64,000 bases of DNA from Streptomyces sioyaensis (GCF_004122735.1 NZ_SDIF01000018.1:34807-98806); one strand, 5' to 3'. Positions 43,417 to 52,829 are shown, counted from the first letter of the stretch. The notes: a model not told the origin generated them from the sequence alone. Numbers and translations are program-made.

Positions 43417-44493
43417 TCAGCCGACGTGTGCTCCGGTGTCCTCCAGGGCCTCGCGCACCGGCTGGTAGTAGCTCTGCCCGTCCGTGGCACAGTCGCCCCG
43501 GCCGCCCGAGGTCAGGCCCAGCGCGGTCTCGTCGTCGAAGAGCGCGCCACCACTGTCGCCGGCTTCCGCGCAGATATTGGTCTGGATCAGGCCGTTGACC
43601 GTCCCCTCCTGGTAGTTGGCCGTCGCGTCGACCGCGAGGACCTCGCCCTCCCGCAGGTGGGTGGTACTGCCGCTGCGCTCCACCTGCTGGCCGACGATCG
43701 GGTCGTCGGCCTCGGTGATCTCCTGCGTGTCACCGTCGTAGAGGTCGACCTCGCTGGGGTGCTCGATGTCGTCGTCGGTGTACCGCGCGAGCCCGTAGTC
43801 GTCACCGGGGAAGCTGCCGGAATCCGTCACCGCGATCTCGGGTCCGCCCTGCTCGTCGGACCAGCTCCGCATGGCGCTGGTGCAGTGCCCGGCGGTCAGG
43901 AAGTACGGCTTTCCGCCCTTGGTGACGTTGAAGCCGAGCGAGCAGCGTGCGCCGCTCCCCCAGATGGCGTCGCCACCGGCGATCAGCGGCTGGAGCCGGC
44001 CCGCCGACCGATGGAGGGCCACGCGGTCACCGAGGCCGGCGACGACCGTCGTGAGCTGCCGCAGCTTGCGGCCCCGGACGGTGCGGTCCGCGACGACGAT
44101 CACCCGGTTGGTCTTCGGGTCCATGGCCCAGGACGTACCGGGAATCGTGGCCTTCTGCTTGAGGGTCGCGCGGGCGGCTTCCAATGCGGCGAGGGAATGC
44201 TTGACGACCCTGGGCTCGGCGCCGGCCACCCGGACCGTGCCCGCGGCGGCCTCATTGGTCACATTGACGACGAGCCGGTGCTTGCCGGCGTCGTAATAGG
44301 CGCCGGCGCCGCGAGCGCCGAGGGCGGCGCTGATGGCCTTGGCGCGCTGGACGGCGGCGTCTGCCGATTGGGGGTCAGGGCCCCGGGCGGGAGCGGCTTC
44401 GGCGCTTTGCAGGGTGAGTGTGGCGGCGATCAGGGCCATCACACCGGCACCGACGATGACGGTGCGGGGCGTAGGTGCACTTCTGTGCTTCAA
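43417..44493 (-). CDS. Secreted streptogrisin/alpha-lytic-type serine protease (S1E)
   Basis: A 358-residue preproenzyme. The start is taken as TTG 44493, five bases after GAGGTG. No ATG fits in frame before the signal peptide. Residues 1-38 are a signal peptide ending near AEAAPA. A pro-domain of about 120 residues follows, including the AAQRA-like helix and a strand-rich part. The mature protease has the triad His in LTAGHCTS, Asp in DDYGLARY and Ser in AEAGDSGGALF, as in streptogrisins, with conserved Cys pairs. It should degrade extracellular protein. Confidence 0.9.
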   Translation of the reverse strand: MKHRSAPTPRTVIVGAGVMALIAATLTLQSAEAAPARGPDPQSADAAVQRAKAISAALGARGAGAYYDAGKHRLVVNVTNEAAAGTVRVAGAEPRVVKHSLAALEAARATLKQKATIPGTSWAMDPKTNRVIVVADRTVRGRKLRQLTTVVAGLGDRVALHRSAGRLQPLIAGGDAIWGSGARCSLGFNVTKGGKPYFLTAGHCTSAMRSWSDEQGGPEIAVTDSGSFPGDDYGLARYTDDDIEHPSEVDLYDGDTQEITEADDPIVGQQVERSGSTTHLREGEVLAVDATANYQEGTVNGLIQTNICAEAGDSGGALFDDETALGLTSGGRGDCATDGQSYYQPVREALEDTGAHVG

Positions 44494-45222
44494 CTCAACA
44501 CCTCTGGTGGGGGTGGGCCAACGGGGCGCCCCGCCCTCATGGGTGTCGGCGCCACAAGCGGCCTGAGGGCGTGGCACGGCGGCGCGGAGCCATTCTGGCC
44601 TGCCGCCGCGCGCAGCACTGCGCCCACCCGGCCACGGGTCCGCAGGAATCACCTGTACGGCCGTGGGCGCCCGCCGTCGGCGCCGCGGACGGCGGCAGCA
44701 GCAGCGTCCGAGGAGCCGGGGTCGGCGTGCCCCCTGCGGCCGGGGACCCGTACGGCGGATCGGAGGGGGCGGCTGCCGTCCGGGGGCGACAGCTCGCGGG
44801 TGCCGAATACGGGCCTCCGCCGTGGTCTGCGCTGCCCGCGCGCATTCCGCGAACTGCGCATATTTCCAAGCGACTTGACGGAGAGGCCGACGCATTCTCC
44901 CCCGGAGGCTCATTTCCCGGGAAAGGGCTGTGCATGGCCGGGGCGCCGGCGTCAGGCCCGATACGGGCGGCCCGGCGCGGCGGTCCGGGTGCGGGGAAAC
45001 GGGTCATGCAGCGATCGTGGCGCTCCTGGACGAATTCCCGTCGGCTTGAGCCGGAAGTGACGGCAGATAAGCGAGATGCTGCTTTCTTCCGCATTCTGTA
45101 TGCATTGCGTAAAGCCATTGGTGTTGACCGGATTTGGCGGGCGCCGCAGGTGCATGGTCATTCCTGCCCGGCCGTCGGCAGGGCAGCTCGCACCATGGCA
45201 ATGCAGAAAGGCACGATCCTCA
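44494..45222. other. Long intergenic region between divergent exported-protein genes
   Basis: About 730 bp. I see no gene with typical codon bias and a ribosome site. It should contain the protease promoter (left part) and the promoter of the small secreted protein (AT-richer right part near 45055-45140). Confidence 0.5.
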
Positions 45223-45504
45223 ATGATTGACGGATTCAAGCGCGCCCTCGCTCTCGGCGCCGCCACCGTTGCCCTCGCCGGAGGCACCGTCCTCTCCTCG
45301 GTGGGAATCGCCTCGGCCACGCCGTCGCACCACGGCGACCACACAGCCACCCGACACGTCGACCGCGGACGGTGTCACATGGTCCGCGGACACTGGACCC
45401 GCGTCTGGCGCCCGGCCTGGCGCGACCGGCACGGCGTGCGCCACGGAGGCCACTGGGTCAGGGTCTGGCACCGCGAGCGCCTGGTGTGCCACCACCGTCG
45501 CTGA
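45223..45504 (+). CDS. Small secreted His/Arg/Trp-rich protein
   Basis: A 93-residue protein from ATG 45223, with AAAGG about 11 bases upstream. Residues 1-33 form a Sec signal peptide (KRALALGAATVALAGG, cleaving after ASA). The 60-residue mature part is strongly basic, with two related units (GHWTRVWRPAW and GHWVRVWHRER), each flanked by a Cys (CHMVRGHW and VCHHRR). Such His-rich peptides may bind metals or the cell surface, but no function is known to me. A strong hairpin follows. Confidence 0.75.
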   Translation: MIDGFKRALALGAATVALAGGTVLSSVGIASATPSHHGDHTATRHVDRGRCHMVRGHWTRVWRPAWRDRHGVRHGGHWVRVWHRERLVCHHRR

Positions 45505-45526
45505 GCATTCCGCCTCGGCAGTTGGC

Positions 45527-45557
45527 GGGCCCCCGAGCCGTCTCGGCTCGGGGGCCC
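45527..45557. terminator. Strong bidirectional hairpin
   Basis: GGGCCCCCGAGCCG and its complement form a 14-bp stem with a three-base loop, midway between convergent genes. Confidence 0.85.
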
Positions 45558-45614
45558 GTGCGCTGCGCCGAGGCACCTCTCCCACGGTGTGCGATCTGCG
45601 GCGGCACCCCGTCC

Positions 45615-46238
45615 TCAGCGCACGCCGTGCGGCCGGAACTGGACGCTGATCCGCGGACCCGCCGCCCGTGCGGTCTTGGGGATCGCATGCTCCCAGGTCC
45701 GCTGGCAGGAGCCACCCATCACGATCAGGTCGCCGTGGCCGAGCGGCCGTCGCACGCTGCGGCCACCGCGCCGCGGGCGCAACAACAGGTCGCGCGGCTC
45801 CCCCACGGACAGGATGGCGACCATGGTGTTCTCGCGCCGGCCGCGGCCGATCCGGTCGCCGTGCCAGGCCACACTGTCGCGGCCGTCCCGGTAGTAGCAG
45901 AGCCCGGCCGTGGTGAACGGTTCGCCGAGCTCGTCGGCGTAGTGGGCGGAGAGCGCCGCGCGTGCCTCGGCCAGTACGGGGTGCGGCAGCGGGTCGTCGG
46001 ACCCGTAGAAGGCGAGCAGTCGCGGCACGTCGACCACCTGCTCGTACATCCGCCGGCGCTCGGCCTGCCAGGGGACCTCGGCGGCGAGCCGCGCGAACAG
46101 GGCGTCGGCCCCGCTCAGCCACCCCGGGAGCAGATCGAGCCAGGCCCCGTCGCCGAGCAAGGTCCGGCGCGTCCCGCGCAGCGACCCGAGCCGGACCTCG
46201 TCGGTCTGGTCGAAGAGGGAGCCCTGAAGGTGATGCAT
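45615..46238 (-). CDS. AlkB-family Fe(II)/2-oxoglutarate dioxygenase
   Basis: A 207-residue cytoplasmic enzyme that would remove alkyl lesions from nucleic acids by oxidative dealkylation. Metal ligands are WHGDRIG (His and Asp) and a distal His in RTWEHAIP, and 2-oxoglutarate-binding Arg residues lie in the terminal RISVQFRP. MVAILSVGEPRDLLLRPR and GDLIVMGG are typical of the family. Two ATGs are possible. That at 46238 is favoured because GAAGG is at a normal distance from it and too close to the one at 46244. It is divergent from the IclR gene. Confidence 0.9.
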   Translation of the reverse strand: MHHLQGSLFDQTDEVRLGSLRGTRRTLLGDGAWLDLLPGWLSGADALFARLAAEVPWQAERRRMYEQVVDVPRLLAFYGSDDPLPHPVLAEARAALSAHYADELGEPFTTAGLCYYRDGRDSVAWHGDRIGRGRRENTMVAILSVGEPRDLLLRPRRGGRSVRRPLGHGDLIVMGGSCQRTWEHAIPKTARAAGPRISVQFRPHGVR

Positions 46239-46376
46239 GGCCATGCCTTCAGCGTACCTGTGTATTCGAATATGTGTTCGCTGTGGCGAGGGCGACTCCG
46301 TCACGCCCGCCCGTGCGCGTGGGGCGCCTCCCCGGCCACCCTTGCCTGAGCGGGGCGCCGGGAGCAGGCTGAACGT

Positions 46377-47135
46377 ATGGGCACCGCGGAAGGCCCGACG
46401 CTCATCACTTCCGTCCAGCGAGCCTTCCGGTTGATGGAGGCCGTAGGTGCGCACGAGGGCGGCGCCCCGGCGAAGCAGCTGGCACGGGAGACGGAGTTGC
46501 CGCTGGCCACCGCCTATCACCTGCTGCGTACGCTCACTCACGACGGGTACATCCGGAAGCTGGAGGACGGCGGGTACGTCCTCGGCGACAGGCTGGACAC
46601 ACTGCAGTCCGGCGGCCGCGCGCAGGCCCTGCTCAACCGGGTCCGGCCGGCGCTCGCGGCCCTGCGCGACGATCTGTCGGCCGCCGCCTATCTGACCTTC
46701 TACGAGGACGGCGAGATCCGGGTCGCCGAGATCGTCGACGGCCCCCGGGCGCCGCGGGTCGACATCTGGGTGGGCTTCGAGGACGCCGGGCATGCCACGG
46801 CGCTGGGCAAGTGCGTCCTGCGCGAACTGGACGCCGAGGCCCGCGACGACTATCTGTCCCGGCACCCGCTGGCCGACCTCACGCCACGCACCATCACCGG
46901 CCGCGCCGAACTGCTCCGGAGGCTCGACATGGCGCCCGCGCCGGCGGTGGTCACGGACATGGAGGAGTACGCCCTCGGCACGTTCTGTGTCGCGGTGCCG
47001 GTGCACAGCGGGCAGATCCTCGGCTCACTCGGCGTCTCGCTCCGCGCGGACCGGATCTCCCGTCTCAACGAGGTCCGGGACCGGCTGCTTCCGACAGCGA
47101 GCCGCGTGACCAGGGGTTTGTCGCTCACTATCTGA
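46377..47135 (+). CDS. IclR family transcriptional regulator
   Basis: A 252-residue regulator. An N-terminal winged helix (ITSVQRAFRLMEAVGAHEGG, then LPLATAYHLLRTLTHDGYI) and a C-terminal IclR effector domain (VEDAGHATALGKCVLREL-like segment near residues 137-155, and TFCVAVPVHSGQILGSLGVS near 205) are present. The effector is probably a small organic acid or aromatic. It is divergent from alkB and precedes the SpoIIE gene by about 100 bp, with a hairpin between. No catabolic target is adjacent. Confidence 0.88.
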   Translation: MGTAEGPTLITSVQRAFRLMEAVGAHEGGAPAKQLARETELPLATAYHLLRTLTHDGYIRKLEDGGYVLGDRLDTLQSGGRAQALLNRVRPALAALRDDLSAAAYLTFYEDGEIRVAEIVDGPRAPRVDIWVGFEDAGHATALGKCVLRELDAEARDDYLSRHPLADLTPRTITGRAELLRRLDMAPAPAVVTDMEEYALGTFCVAVPVHSGQILGSLGVSLRADRISRLNEVRDRLLPTASRVTRGLSLTI

Positions 47136-47166
47136 AATCCAGGTCCTTGCGCCCGCCGCGCGGTGC

Positions 47167-47186
47167 CCGTTTCCTTGAGGAAACGG
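47167..47186. promoter_or_regulatory. Inverted repeat between IclR and SpoIIE genes
   Basis: CCGTTTCC and its complement surround TTGA. It lies about 30 bp after the IclR stop and about 50 bp before the SpoIIE ATG, so it may be a terminator or an operator. GTTTCC followed by AGGTAC around 47196-47201 loosely resembles a SigB-type promoter, though the spacing is long. Confidence 0.4.
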
Positions 47187-47238
47187 ACATTTAGGTACGT
47201 AAGTGCCATGAGCAGGGAAGCGAGCTGCGGACGAGGAC

Positions 47239-48477
47239 ATGTACCAGGCCCGAATCCACCACCACGACCCCAGGCCGCGATGGCAGCTCACCACCCCGCT
47301 CTCCGCGCTGTGGGCGCCGGTGGCCCGCTCCGCGGACCAACCGTCCGGAACCACAGGCGTCCGCCGGCACTACACACACGGCGCGCCGGTTCTGATCATC
47401 GCCGTCGTCGCGTTCCTCGCCCTCGCCGGTGGCACCGGTATGAGCTGGCTGCCGCTGCTCGCCGTCGGCCCCGCGCTGGCCGCCGCGACCAGCGGACCGT
47501 GGGGAGTGCTGCGCATCGGTGCCCTGACGGTGGCGCTGGGCGCGGTGCTCGGCGTGCACGGCGGTGCGCCGGGGACCGAGCAGGCGATCGTGCTGTCCAC
47601 GCTGACCGCCGTGACGCTGGCCAGCGCGCTGGCCAGCGCCCTGCGCCGGCGCCGGGAACGGGTGCTGGCCGCCGTCCGTTCGGTGGCCGAAGCCGCCCAG
47701 CACGCCTTCCTCAAGCCGGTGCCGTCGACCGTCGGGCCGTTCCAGACGGCGGTCCATTACAGCGCCGCCGCTGCCGAGGCGCGGAGCGGCGGCGACCTCT
47801 ATGCGCTGGTGTCCACGCCGTACGGGGTGCGGCTCATCGTGGGTGATGTGCGCGGCAAGGGGCTGCCGGCGGTGGGGGTCGCCGCCCTGGTGCTGGGGGT
47901 GTTCCGGGAGGCGGCCTATGACGAGCCGGATCTCCTCGATGTGGTGCACAGGATCGAGCGGAGCCTGGCGCGCAATCTCGGTCCGGACGACTTCGTCACG
48001 GCAGTGCTCGCCGGGTATCCCGAGGACGGCCGCATGGAGCTGGTCAACTGCGGGCATGCCGCTCCGCTGCTGGTCCATGATTCCGGCATCCTGCCGGTCG
48101 AGCCCGTCCATCCGGCCCCGCCGCTCGGACTGCGGTCCCTCTCGGGCGAGTCCCCGGGCCTCCAGCACGTGACGCTGGCGGACGGGCACCAGATGCTCTT
48201 CTACACCGACGGGGTCACCGAGGCCCGCGACCACGAGCGGGCGTTCTACCCGCTCGGAGAGCGGCTGGCCGAGCACCTGTCGGAGGAGCCGTCCCGCACC
48301 CTCGCCGCGCTCCATGAAGATCTGCTCGCGCACGTGGGCGGCGAGCTGCATGACGACGCCGCGATGCTGCTCCTGCGGAAGCCGGCCGGCTCCGCCCCGG
48401 CGGCCTCGACCGGGCCGGTGCGGCCGCCGGGACGCGGCAACCGGTGTGGCGTTCCTCCGGTGGGTGCTGCCGAATGA
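47239..48477 (+). CDS. Membrane-bound SpoIIE-type PP2C phosphatase
   Basis: A 412-residue protein. Three to four hydrophobic helices lie at about residues 50-135, followed by a short coil and a C-terminal PP2C/SpoIIE domain at about 165-385. Acidic metal ligands are in ARSGGDLYAL, VGDVRGKGLPA, YTDGVTE and LHDDAAMLLLR. It should dephosphorylate an anti-anti-sigma factor near the membrane and so activate an alternative sigma factor. A SigB/SigF-like sigma gene lies just downstream, convergent. The C-terminal 30 residues are low complexity. Confidence 0.9.
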   Translation: MYQARIHHHDPRPRWQLTTPLSALWAPVARSADQPSGTTGVRRHYTHGAPVLIIAVVAFLALAGGTGMSWLPLLAVGPALAAATSGPWGVLRIGALTVALGAVLGVHGGAPGTEQAIVLSTLTAVTLASALASALRRRRERVLAAVRSVAEAAQHAFLKPVPSTVGPFQTAVHYSAAAAEARSGGDLYALVSTPYGVRLIVGDVRGKGLPAVGVAALVLGVFREAAYDEPDLLDVVHRIERSLARNLGPDDFVTAVLAGYPEDGRMELVNCGHAAPLLVHDSGILPVEPVHPAPPLGLRSLSGESPGLQHVTLADGHQMLFYTDGVTEARDHERAFYPLGERLAEHLSEEPSRTLAALHEDLLAHVGGELHDDAAMLLLRKPAGSAPAASTGPVRPPGRGNRCGVPPVGAAE

Positions 48478-48599
48478 GGCGCGAGGGTGCGTGCAAGAGG
48501 GGCCCGGGCCGGTCAGTTGGGCCGTACATCGTGCTCGACACGGCCCGGCCGGACGGAACGCCTGTCGTGCCCGCGCCGACGGCCCGTAGCGGGATCGCC

Positions 48600-49484
48600 T
48601 CAGCCCTCGGCCAGGAGTCGCTTGCGGAGCGTGGTGCAGGCGCGGGTCAGGAGGCGGGAGACGTGCATCTGGGAGAGGCCGAGTTCCTCGCCGATCTCCG
48701 CCTGCGTCATTTCCGCCCCGAAGCGCAGCTGGAGGAGGGTGCGGTCACGGTCGTCCAGATCGGCCAGGTGCGGCTTGAGGGCCTGGATGTCTTCGGCCAG
48801 CGCGAGGGCGGGGTCCTCGCTGCCGATGAGGTCGGCGACCAGTCCGGTCTGCTGCTTTCCGCCGCCGGCCTGGATGGGCCGGTCGATGGAGTCGCTGTCA
48901 TAGCCGTTGGAGGCCACGAGTCCCTCTGCCACCTCCTCCTCCACCAGATCGAGGTGGGCGGCGAGGTCGGCGGCGGACGGTTCGTGGATGCCCTCGCACT
49001 CCAGCTCCTCCCGGGCGCGGGCCAGGTCGATACGGAGCTCCTGCAGCCGCCGGGGCACGCGCACCGACCAGGTCGTATCGCGGAAGAACCGCTTGATCTC
49101 GCCCTGGATGTACGGGACGGCCAGCGTGGTGAACTCCACGTCGCGGGAGGAGTCATAACGGTCGATCGCCTTGATCAGACCGATCGTGCCGACCTGCAGG
49201 ACGTCCTCCATGGATTCCCTGCGGCTGGAGAAGCGGCGCGCGACGTAGCGCACCAGGGAGAGGTTCATCTCGATCAGCGTGTTGCGTACGTACTGGTACT
49301 CGCTCGTGCCTTCGTCGAGCTCGTCCAGCCTCAGCAGGAACTGCTTGGACAACTCCCGTGCGTCGGCGGGGGCGACGCGCTGCGGGGCCTGGATCTTCGG
49401 CAGCGCACTCGGGGCCGGTCCGGCACACCGCTTCGCCGTGGTCTTCGAGTTCCTTCCTGCCGTCAACGTGCTGGTGCTCGTCAT
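48600..49484 (-). CDS. SigB/SigF/SigG-family RNA polymerase sigma factor
   Basis: A 294-residue group 3 sigma factor. Region 2 holds NLSLVRYVARRF and MEDVLQVGTIGLIKAIDRYD. The family mark FTTLAVPYIQGEIKRFFRD follows, then region 3 (VRVPRRLQELR) and region 4 (LLQLRFGAEMTQAEIGEELG then SQMHVSRLL). Relatives control osmotic stress, envelope stress or spore development and are held by RsbW-like anti-sigma ATPases. The ATG at 49484 has GGGAG seven bases upstream. The N-terminal 35 residues are Thr/Ala/Pro-rich. No anti-sigma or anti-anti-sigma gene is adjacent, though a phosphatase gene is next to it and an RsbW-type ATPase is at 56316. Confidence 0.93.
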   Translation of the reverse strand: MTSTSTLTAGRNSKTTAKRCAGPAPSALPKIQAPQRVAPADARELSKQFLLRLDELDEGTSEYQYVRNTLIEMNLSLVRYVARRFSSRRESMEDVLQVGTIGLIKAIDRYDSSRDVEFTTLAVPYIQGEIKRFFRDTTWSVRVPRRLQELRIDLARAREELECEGIHEPSAADLAAHLDLVEEEVAEGLVASNGYDSDSIDRPIQAGGGKQQTGLVADLIGSEDPALALAEDIQALKPHLADLDDRDRTLLQLRFGAEMTQAEIGEELGLSQMHVSRLLTRACTTLRKRLLAEG

Positions 49485-49549
49485 GCTCTGGCTCCCAACC
49501 TCTTGCCGAGCCCCCGTCGGTCGGTCCCCTACCCGGCGCTGCGGACGGT

Positions 49550-49745
49550 ATGTCCCTACGTCTGGACGGCGCTTGGGGGGTGATCGAGCCGTTGCTGCCG
49601 CCTGCCGGCCGGGCTCGTGGCCGATGGCGGGATCACTGCCAGGTGCTCGAAGGGATCGTGTTCAACTCTCAAGCGCGGTGCAGCCAAAGAACGAAGGTTG
49701 TCCCGCTGCCGAACTGTTCCGGTCGAGGTGTGCGGCTGGTGCCGT
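49550..49745 (+). pseudogene. IS5-family transposase N-terminal remnant
   Basis: About 38 codons from ATG 49550 read like the start of an IS5-type transposase (WGVIEPLLPPAGR, then WRDHCQVLEGIVF). After 49663 the resemblance breaks off. The rest of the transposase is absent. It abuts the right-to-left operon end at 49748, so it probably marks the left border of an inserted segment. Confidence 0.6.
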
Positions 49746-49747
49746 TG

Positions 49748-51163
49748 TCAGCCGGCCGATCCGTCGCTGCGGCCGATCAGTGCCATGACCTCCTTGACCG
49801 AGCCGGTGGAGTCCAGGGTGAGGACGGCGTCGCGCAGTGCCTCGATGGCGTCGTGAGGCAGTGCCAGCTGGGCTTCCAGCCGGAACTTGGTACCCAGTTC
49901 CTCGGCGGACAGCGGCCGGTCCGGCCCGCCGCGGTTGGTCTTTATGCGGATTTCATGCCGCTGCCCGTCTCGGGTGCGTGCCCGCAGGACGGCAGGGAAG
50001 TGCCGCGGGAACAGCTCGTCGCACCATGGGTCGGCGACACACCGGACCGTGGCCGCCAGGTTGCGCCGTTGCGGGTCGTGGGCTGCCTGGTCGGTGAAGT
50101 CCGACAGCCACACGCCGAGCCCGTCGCCGCCCGTGAGGGCGGCAGCGATGGTGTACGGGCCGGAAAACGCTGCCGCGTAGCCGGTCGAAGGGGCCGCCTT
50201 GGCCTCGATGGGCTGGGCGATGGTGCGCAACACCGCCGTGGGAGCGCCCAGTTCGAGTTCGGCGATGTCCTGTGGTTGCACGCCGCTGGCGCGTAGCTGG
50301 AGGGCGGCGTCGATGCCTGCGTGTGTGAAGTGGTTGCACGGGTACGGTTTGATGTGGATCTCTCGTGAATCCCAGGTTTCCCCCAGGCCCTTCACCACGT
50401 GCTCGGGGTGGGCGTCGTTGCCGCACCATGCCTGGAAGAAGCCGAACCTGCCTTCCAGCACGGTGGGTGGCCCGGTGATGCCGGCTCGTGCCATGTCCGC
50501 CGCGACCAGTCCGGCGTGCGCCGCCCAACCGGTGTGGATCTGCTTGACGGTGCCGCCGGTGCGGTTGGCCTCCAGCAGTCCGGAACCCATGCTGGCCGCG
50601 ATCCCCGCTGCCGAGCTGATACCGGCCGAGTCCATCTGGTGGAGCATGGCAGCGGCCACCGCCGCACCCACGGCGCCGCAGATGGCGGTGGCGTGCTGTC
50701 CGCGTTCGAAGAAGATCGAGTTACGCAGGTCTTCGTCGTAGCCGGCCATCCCCAGTCGCACGCACAGCTCGGTGCCGACCGTGGCGGCGTCCAGCAGTGC
50801 GGTGCCGCTCGCTCCGACGACCTCGGCGGCGGCCAGGGCGGCGGGCACGATCGAGGCGCTGGGGTGCAGTACCGAGGGCAGATGGGTGTCGTCGAAATCC
50901 AGGGCGTGCGCGAGGGTTCCGTTGACGAGTGCGGCGCTCGGTGCTGGATAGCGCCCGCCGCCGACGGCCGTCGCTGCCGGGTGGCCGCCCCAGGAGTCCA
51001 CCACGGCCGTGATCGTCCGGCTGATTGGGAGAGTGCTGGCGGCAAGCGCGTTGCCGAGCACGTCCAGGACTCGGTGGGCGGCACGTCGTCGCAGACCGGC
51101 CGGCACTCCGGAGTCGGTGACGGCGGCTGCGAAGTCCGCGAACTGTTCGATGGTGCCGGTCAT
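49748..51163 (-). CDS. MmgE/PrpD family protein (putative (de)hydratase or decarboxylase)
   Basis: A 471-residue cytoplasmic protein with MmgE/PrpD hallmarks: an all-helical N-terminal part (AHRVLDVLGNALAAS, HALDFDDTH, VGTELCVRLG, ATAICGAVGAA) and the conserved KPYPCNHFTHAGIDAAL segment near residue 275. The family includes 2-methylcitrate dehydratase and cis-aconitate decarboxylase, and many members are unassigned. Its start overlaps the stop of the cyclase gene (ATGA), making it the last gene of a tightly coupled operon. Given CoA-transferase and CitE neighbours it probably dehydrates, hydrates or isomerises a branched dicarboxylic or tricarboxylic acid. The exact substrate is not readable. 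Confidence 0.85.
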   Translation of the reverse strand: MTGTIEQFADFAAAVTDSGVPAGLRRRAAHRVLDVLGNALAASTLPISRTITAVVDSWGGHPAATAVGGGRYPAPSAALVNGTLAHALDFDDTHLPSVLHPSASIVPAALAAAEVVGASGTALLDAATVGTELCVRLGMAGYDEDLRNSIFFERGQHATAICGAVGAAVAAAMLHQMDSAGISSAAGIAASMGSGLLEANRTGGTVKQIHTGWAAHAGLVAADMARAGITGPPTVLEGRFGFFQAWCGNDAHPEHVVKGLGETWDSREIHIKPYPCNHFTHAGIDAALQLRASGVQPQDIAELELGAPTAVLRTIAQPIEAKAAPSTGYAAAFSGPYTIAAALTGGDGLGVWLSDFTDQAAHDPQRRNLAATVRCVADPWCDELFPRHFPAVLRARTRDGQRHEIRIKTNRGGPDRPLSAEELGTKFRLEAQLALPHDAIEALRDAVLTLDSTGSVKEVMALIGRSDGSAG

Positions 51164-51981
51164 GCCGCGTCTCCTTCCACGACGGCCAACGGCCGGACCG
51201 GCGATCCGGTGCCACCGACGATCTTCAGTGGTGACAGGACAAACAGGAACTCGGCCACGCCGGCCGCCGCCAGTGCCTCGAGGTTCAGGTGCTCGATGAT
51301 GTGGATGCCGCGTTCGACCAGCAGCAGCCGGTGTACCGGCAGGACCCGGTGACCCGCTCCGGCGGGTATGTGCTCGAACGCGGTGGTGTCAGCACCGGCG
51401 GCGCGGATCGCGTGGTCGGCCAGCCATCCCGCGGCCTCCTCGATGACACCGGGCACGCCGCTGTCGGCGCCGAGGTAGGCCTCTGGGTCGGTCCAGTTAC
51501 GTGCCCAGCCGGTACGCACCAGCGCCACTTCGCCGGGCCCCGGGCGCACGCCCGATCGTTCGGCGGCCTGTTCCAGGTCGGTTGCGGTGATCGGATATCC
51601 GCCGGGCAGCGTGTCGACCTCGTGTACGGCGGCGACGTCCAGAAGGACGCCGCGGCACAGGAACGGCGTGATGGTTTCCGCCCCGTGTACGGAAAATCGA
51701 CCGCCCTGCTGGGCTTGCGCTGCGTCGTGCCCGCCGAACAGCTTGCCGGCGAAGGAGGCGTGGCAGAGGGCGTCGATGTGGGTCCCGACGTGCCCACCGG
51801 TCACGATGACCTCGTTGGCGGCCGAGCTGCCGTCCGGTCGGACCATGTCGCCGTGCCGGCGCTGTAGTGCGAGCCGGAAGCCGGGATGGTTCGATGAGCA
51901 GGGCATGCCGGTTTCCAGAGGCTGTGCCAGGTCGTGGAGGGTGATGCCGCGCCGCAGCGCGTCGAGCAGCATGGAGCTCAC
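51160..51981 (-). CDS. Cyclase-family protein (kynurenine formamidase-like metal hydrolase)
   Basis: A 273-residue enzyme whose GTG at 51981 has AAGGA seven bases upstream. The GTG overlaps the CitE stop by four bases. Metal ligands are in GGHVGTHIDALCHASF (the family H..GTH.D motif) near residue 66, with ANEVIVTG just before. RTGWARNW near 166 and VERGIHIIEHLN near 235 are also typical. The family contains formamidases and other lactone or amide hydrolases. In this operon it may open a lactone or remove a CoA-linked or amide group, but that is inferred from its neighbours. Confidence 0.82.
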   Translation of the reverse strand: MSSMLLDALRRGITLHDLAQPLETGMPCSSNHPGFRLALQRRHGDMVRPDGSSAANEVIVTGGHVGTHIDALCHASFAGKLFGGHDAAQAQQGGRFSVHGAETITPFLCRGVLLDVAAVHEVDTLPGGYPITATDLEQAAERSGVRPGPGEVALVRTGWARNWTDPEAYLGADSGVPGVIEEAAGWLADHAIRAAGADTTAFEHIPAGAGHRVLPVHRLLLVERGIHIIEHLNLEALAAAGVAEFLFVLSPLKIVGGTGSPVRPLAVVEGDAA

Positions 51982-52829
51982 GAAATTTCCTTCCGGGAAT
52001 GGCCGGCCAGTGCCAGGATCTGGTGGGCGGAGCGGACGGTGGCAGCGTCGACGAACCGGCCGTCTGTGGTGAGGGCGGCCCCGCGGCCGTCCTCCAGTGC
52101 GGCGCCCAGTACGTCCACAAGTGCCGCCGCCTCGGCGATCTCGCGTTCGGTCGGGGAGTAGATGTCGTTGATCAGGTCGAGCTGTTTTGGATGCACCGCG
52201 GAGCGGCCGAAGAAGCCCTGGCGTTTGCCGCGCAGACAGGACGTACGCAGTCCGTTGAGGTCGTCGACGGCCGTGAAGACCGACTGCACCGGACCGGGCA
52301 GGCCAGCGGCACGGGCTGCGATGACACAACGGGCACGTGCAACGTCCAGCGTCACCTCGTGCACTGCACCCAGGTCCGCGGCCAGGTCGGTCTCCCCGAG
52401 CGAGATCCCGCCCGTTATGTCGCAGGCCCGGGCCAGCGCGAAGGCGTTCTCGACACCGAGCGCCGATTCCAGCAAGAGGTGCACCGGAGCAGGGCAGTCG
52501 GCTTCGGACAGCCATCCGGCGACTCTCCGTACCTCTTCGGCATGCTCCGCCTTGGGCAGCCGGATCCCGGCAAGTCCCGGGCCGGCCACCGCCGCGATGT
52601 CCCCGTCGGTCCGCCCGGTCGCCAGTCCGTTGACCCGGACGAAGGTCGGCTTCCGCGGCCTACTCGCCACCACCGTCGCCGCGCCTTCGCGTGCGGCGTC
52701 CTTCGCAGGGGGCGGTACCGCATCCTCCAGATCGAGTACGACCGCGTCCGCGCAGCTGGCGTAAGCCTTGTCGATGCGGTGCGGCTGATGTGCCGGAACG
52801 TACAGGTAGCTACGCAGCGGCCCGGGCAT
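51978..52829 (-). CDS. CitE/HpcH-type beta-hydroxyacyl-CoA lyase
   Basis: A 283-residue TIM-barrel enzyme of the citrate lyase beta-subunit-like group. YLYVPAHQPHRIDKA, DAVVLDLEDAVPP, FVRVNG (substrate Arg), HLLLESALG (Mg-binding Glu), and SLGETDLAADLG (Mg-binding Asp) are present. FFGRSAVHPKQL is the usual C-terminal motif. Relatives cleave malyl-CoA or citramalyl-CoA to acetyl-CoA plus a 2-oxoacid. The start overlaps the stop of the CoA-transferase gene and the end overlaps the cyclase start, so the operon is tightly coupled. With the CoA-transferase upstream, it would cleave an activated hydroxyacid. Confidence 0.88.
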   Translation of the reverse strand: MPGPLRSYLYVPAHQPHRIDKAYASCADAVVLDLEDAVPPPAKDAAREGAATVVASRPRKPTFVRVNGLATGRTDGDIAAVAGPGLAGIRLPKAEHAEEVRRVAGWLSEADCPAPVHLLLESALGVENAFALARACDITGGISLGETDLAADLGAVHEVTLDVARARCVIAARAAGLPGPVQSVFTAVDDLNGLRTSCLRGKRQGFFGRSAVHPKQLDLINDIYSPTEREIAEAAALVDVLGAALEDGRGAALTTDGRFVDAATVRSAHQILALAGHSRKEIS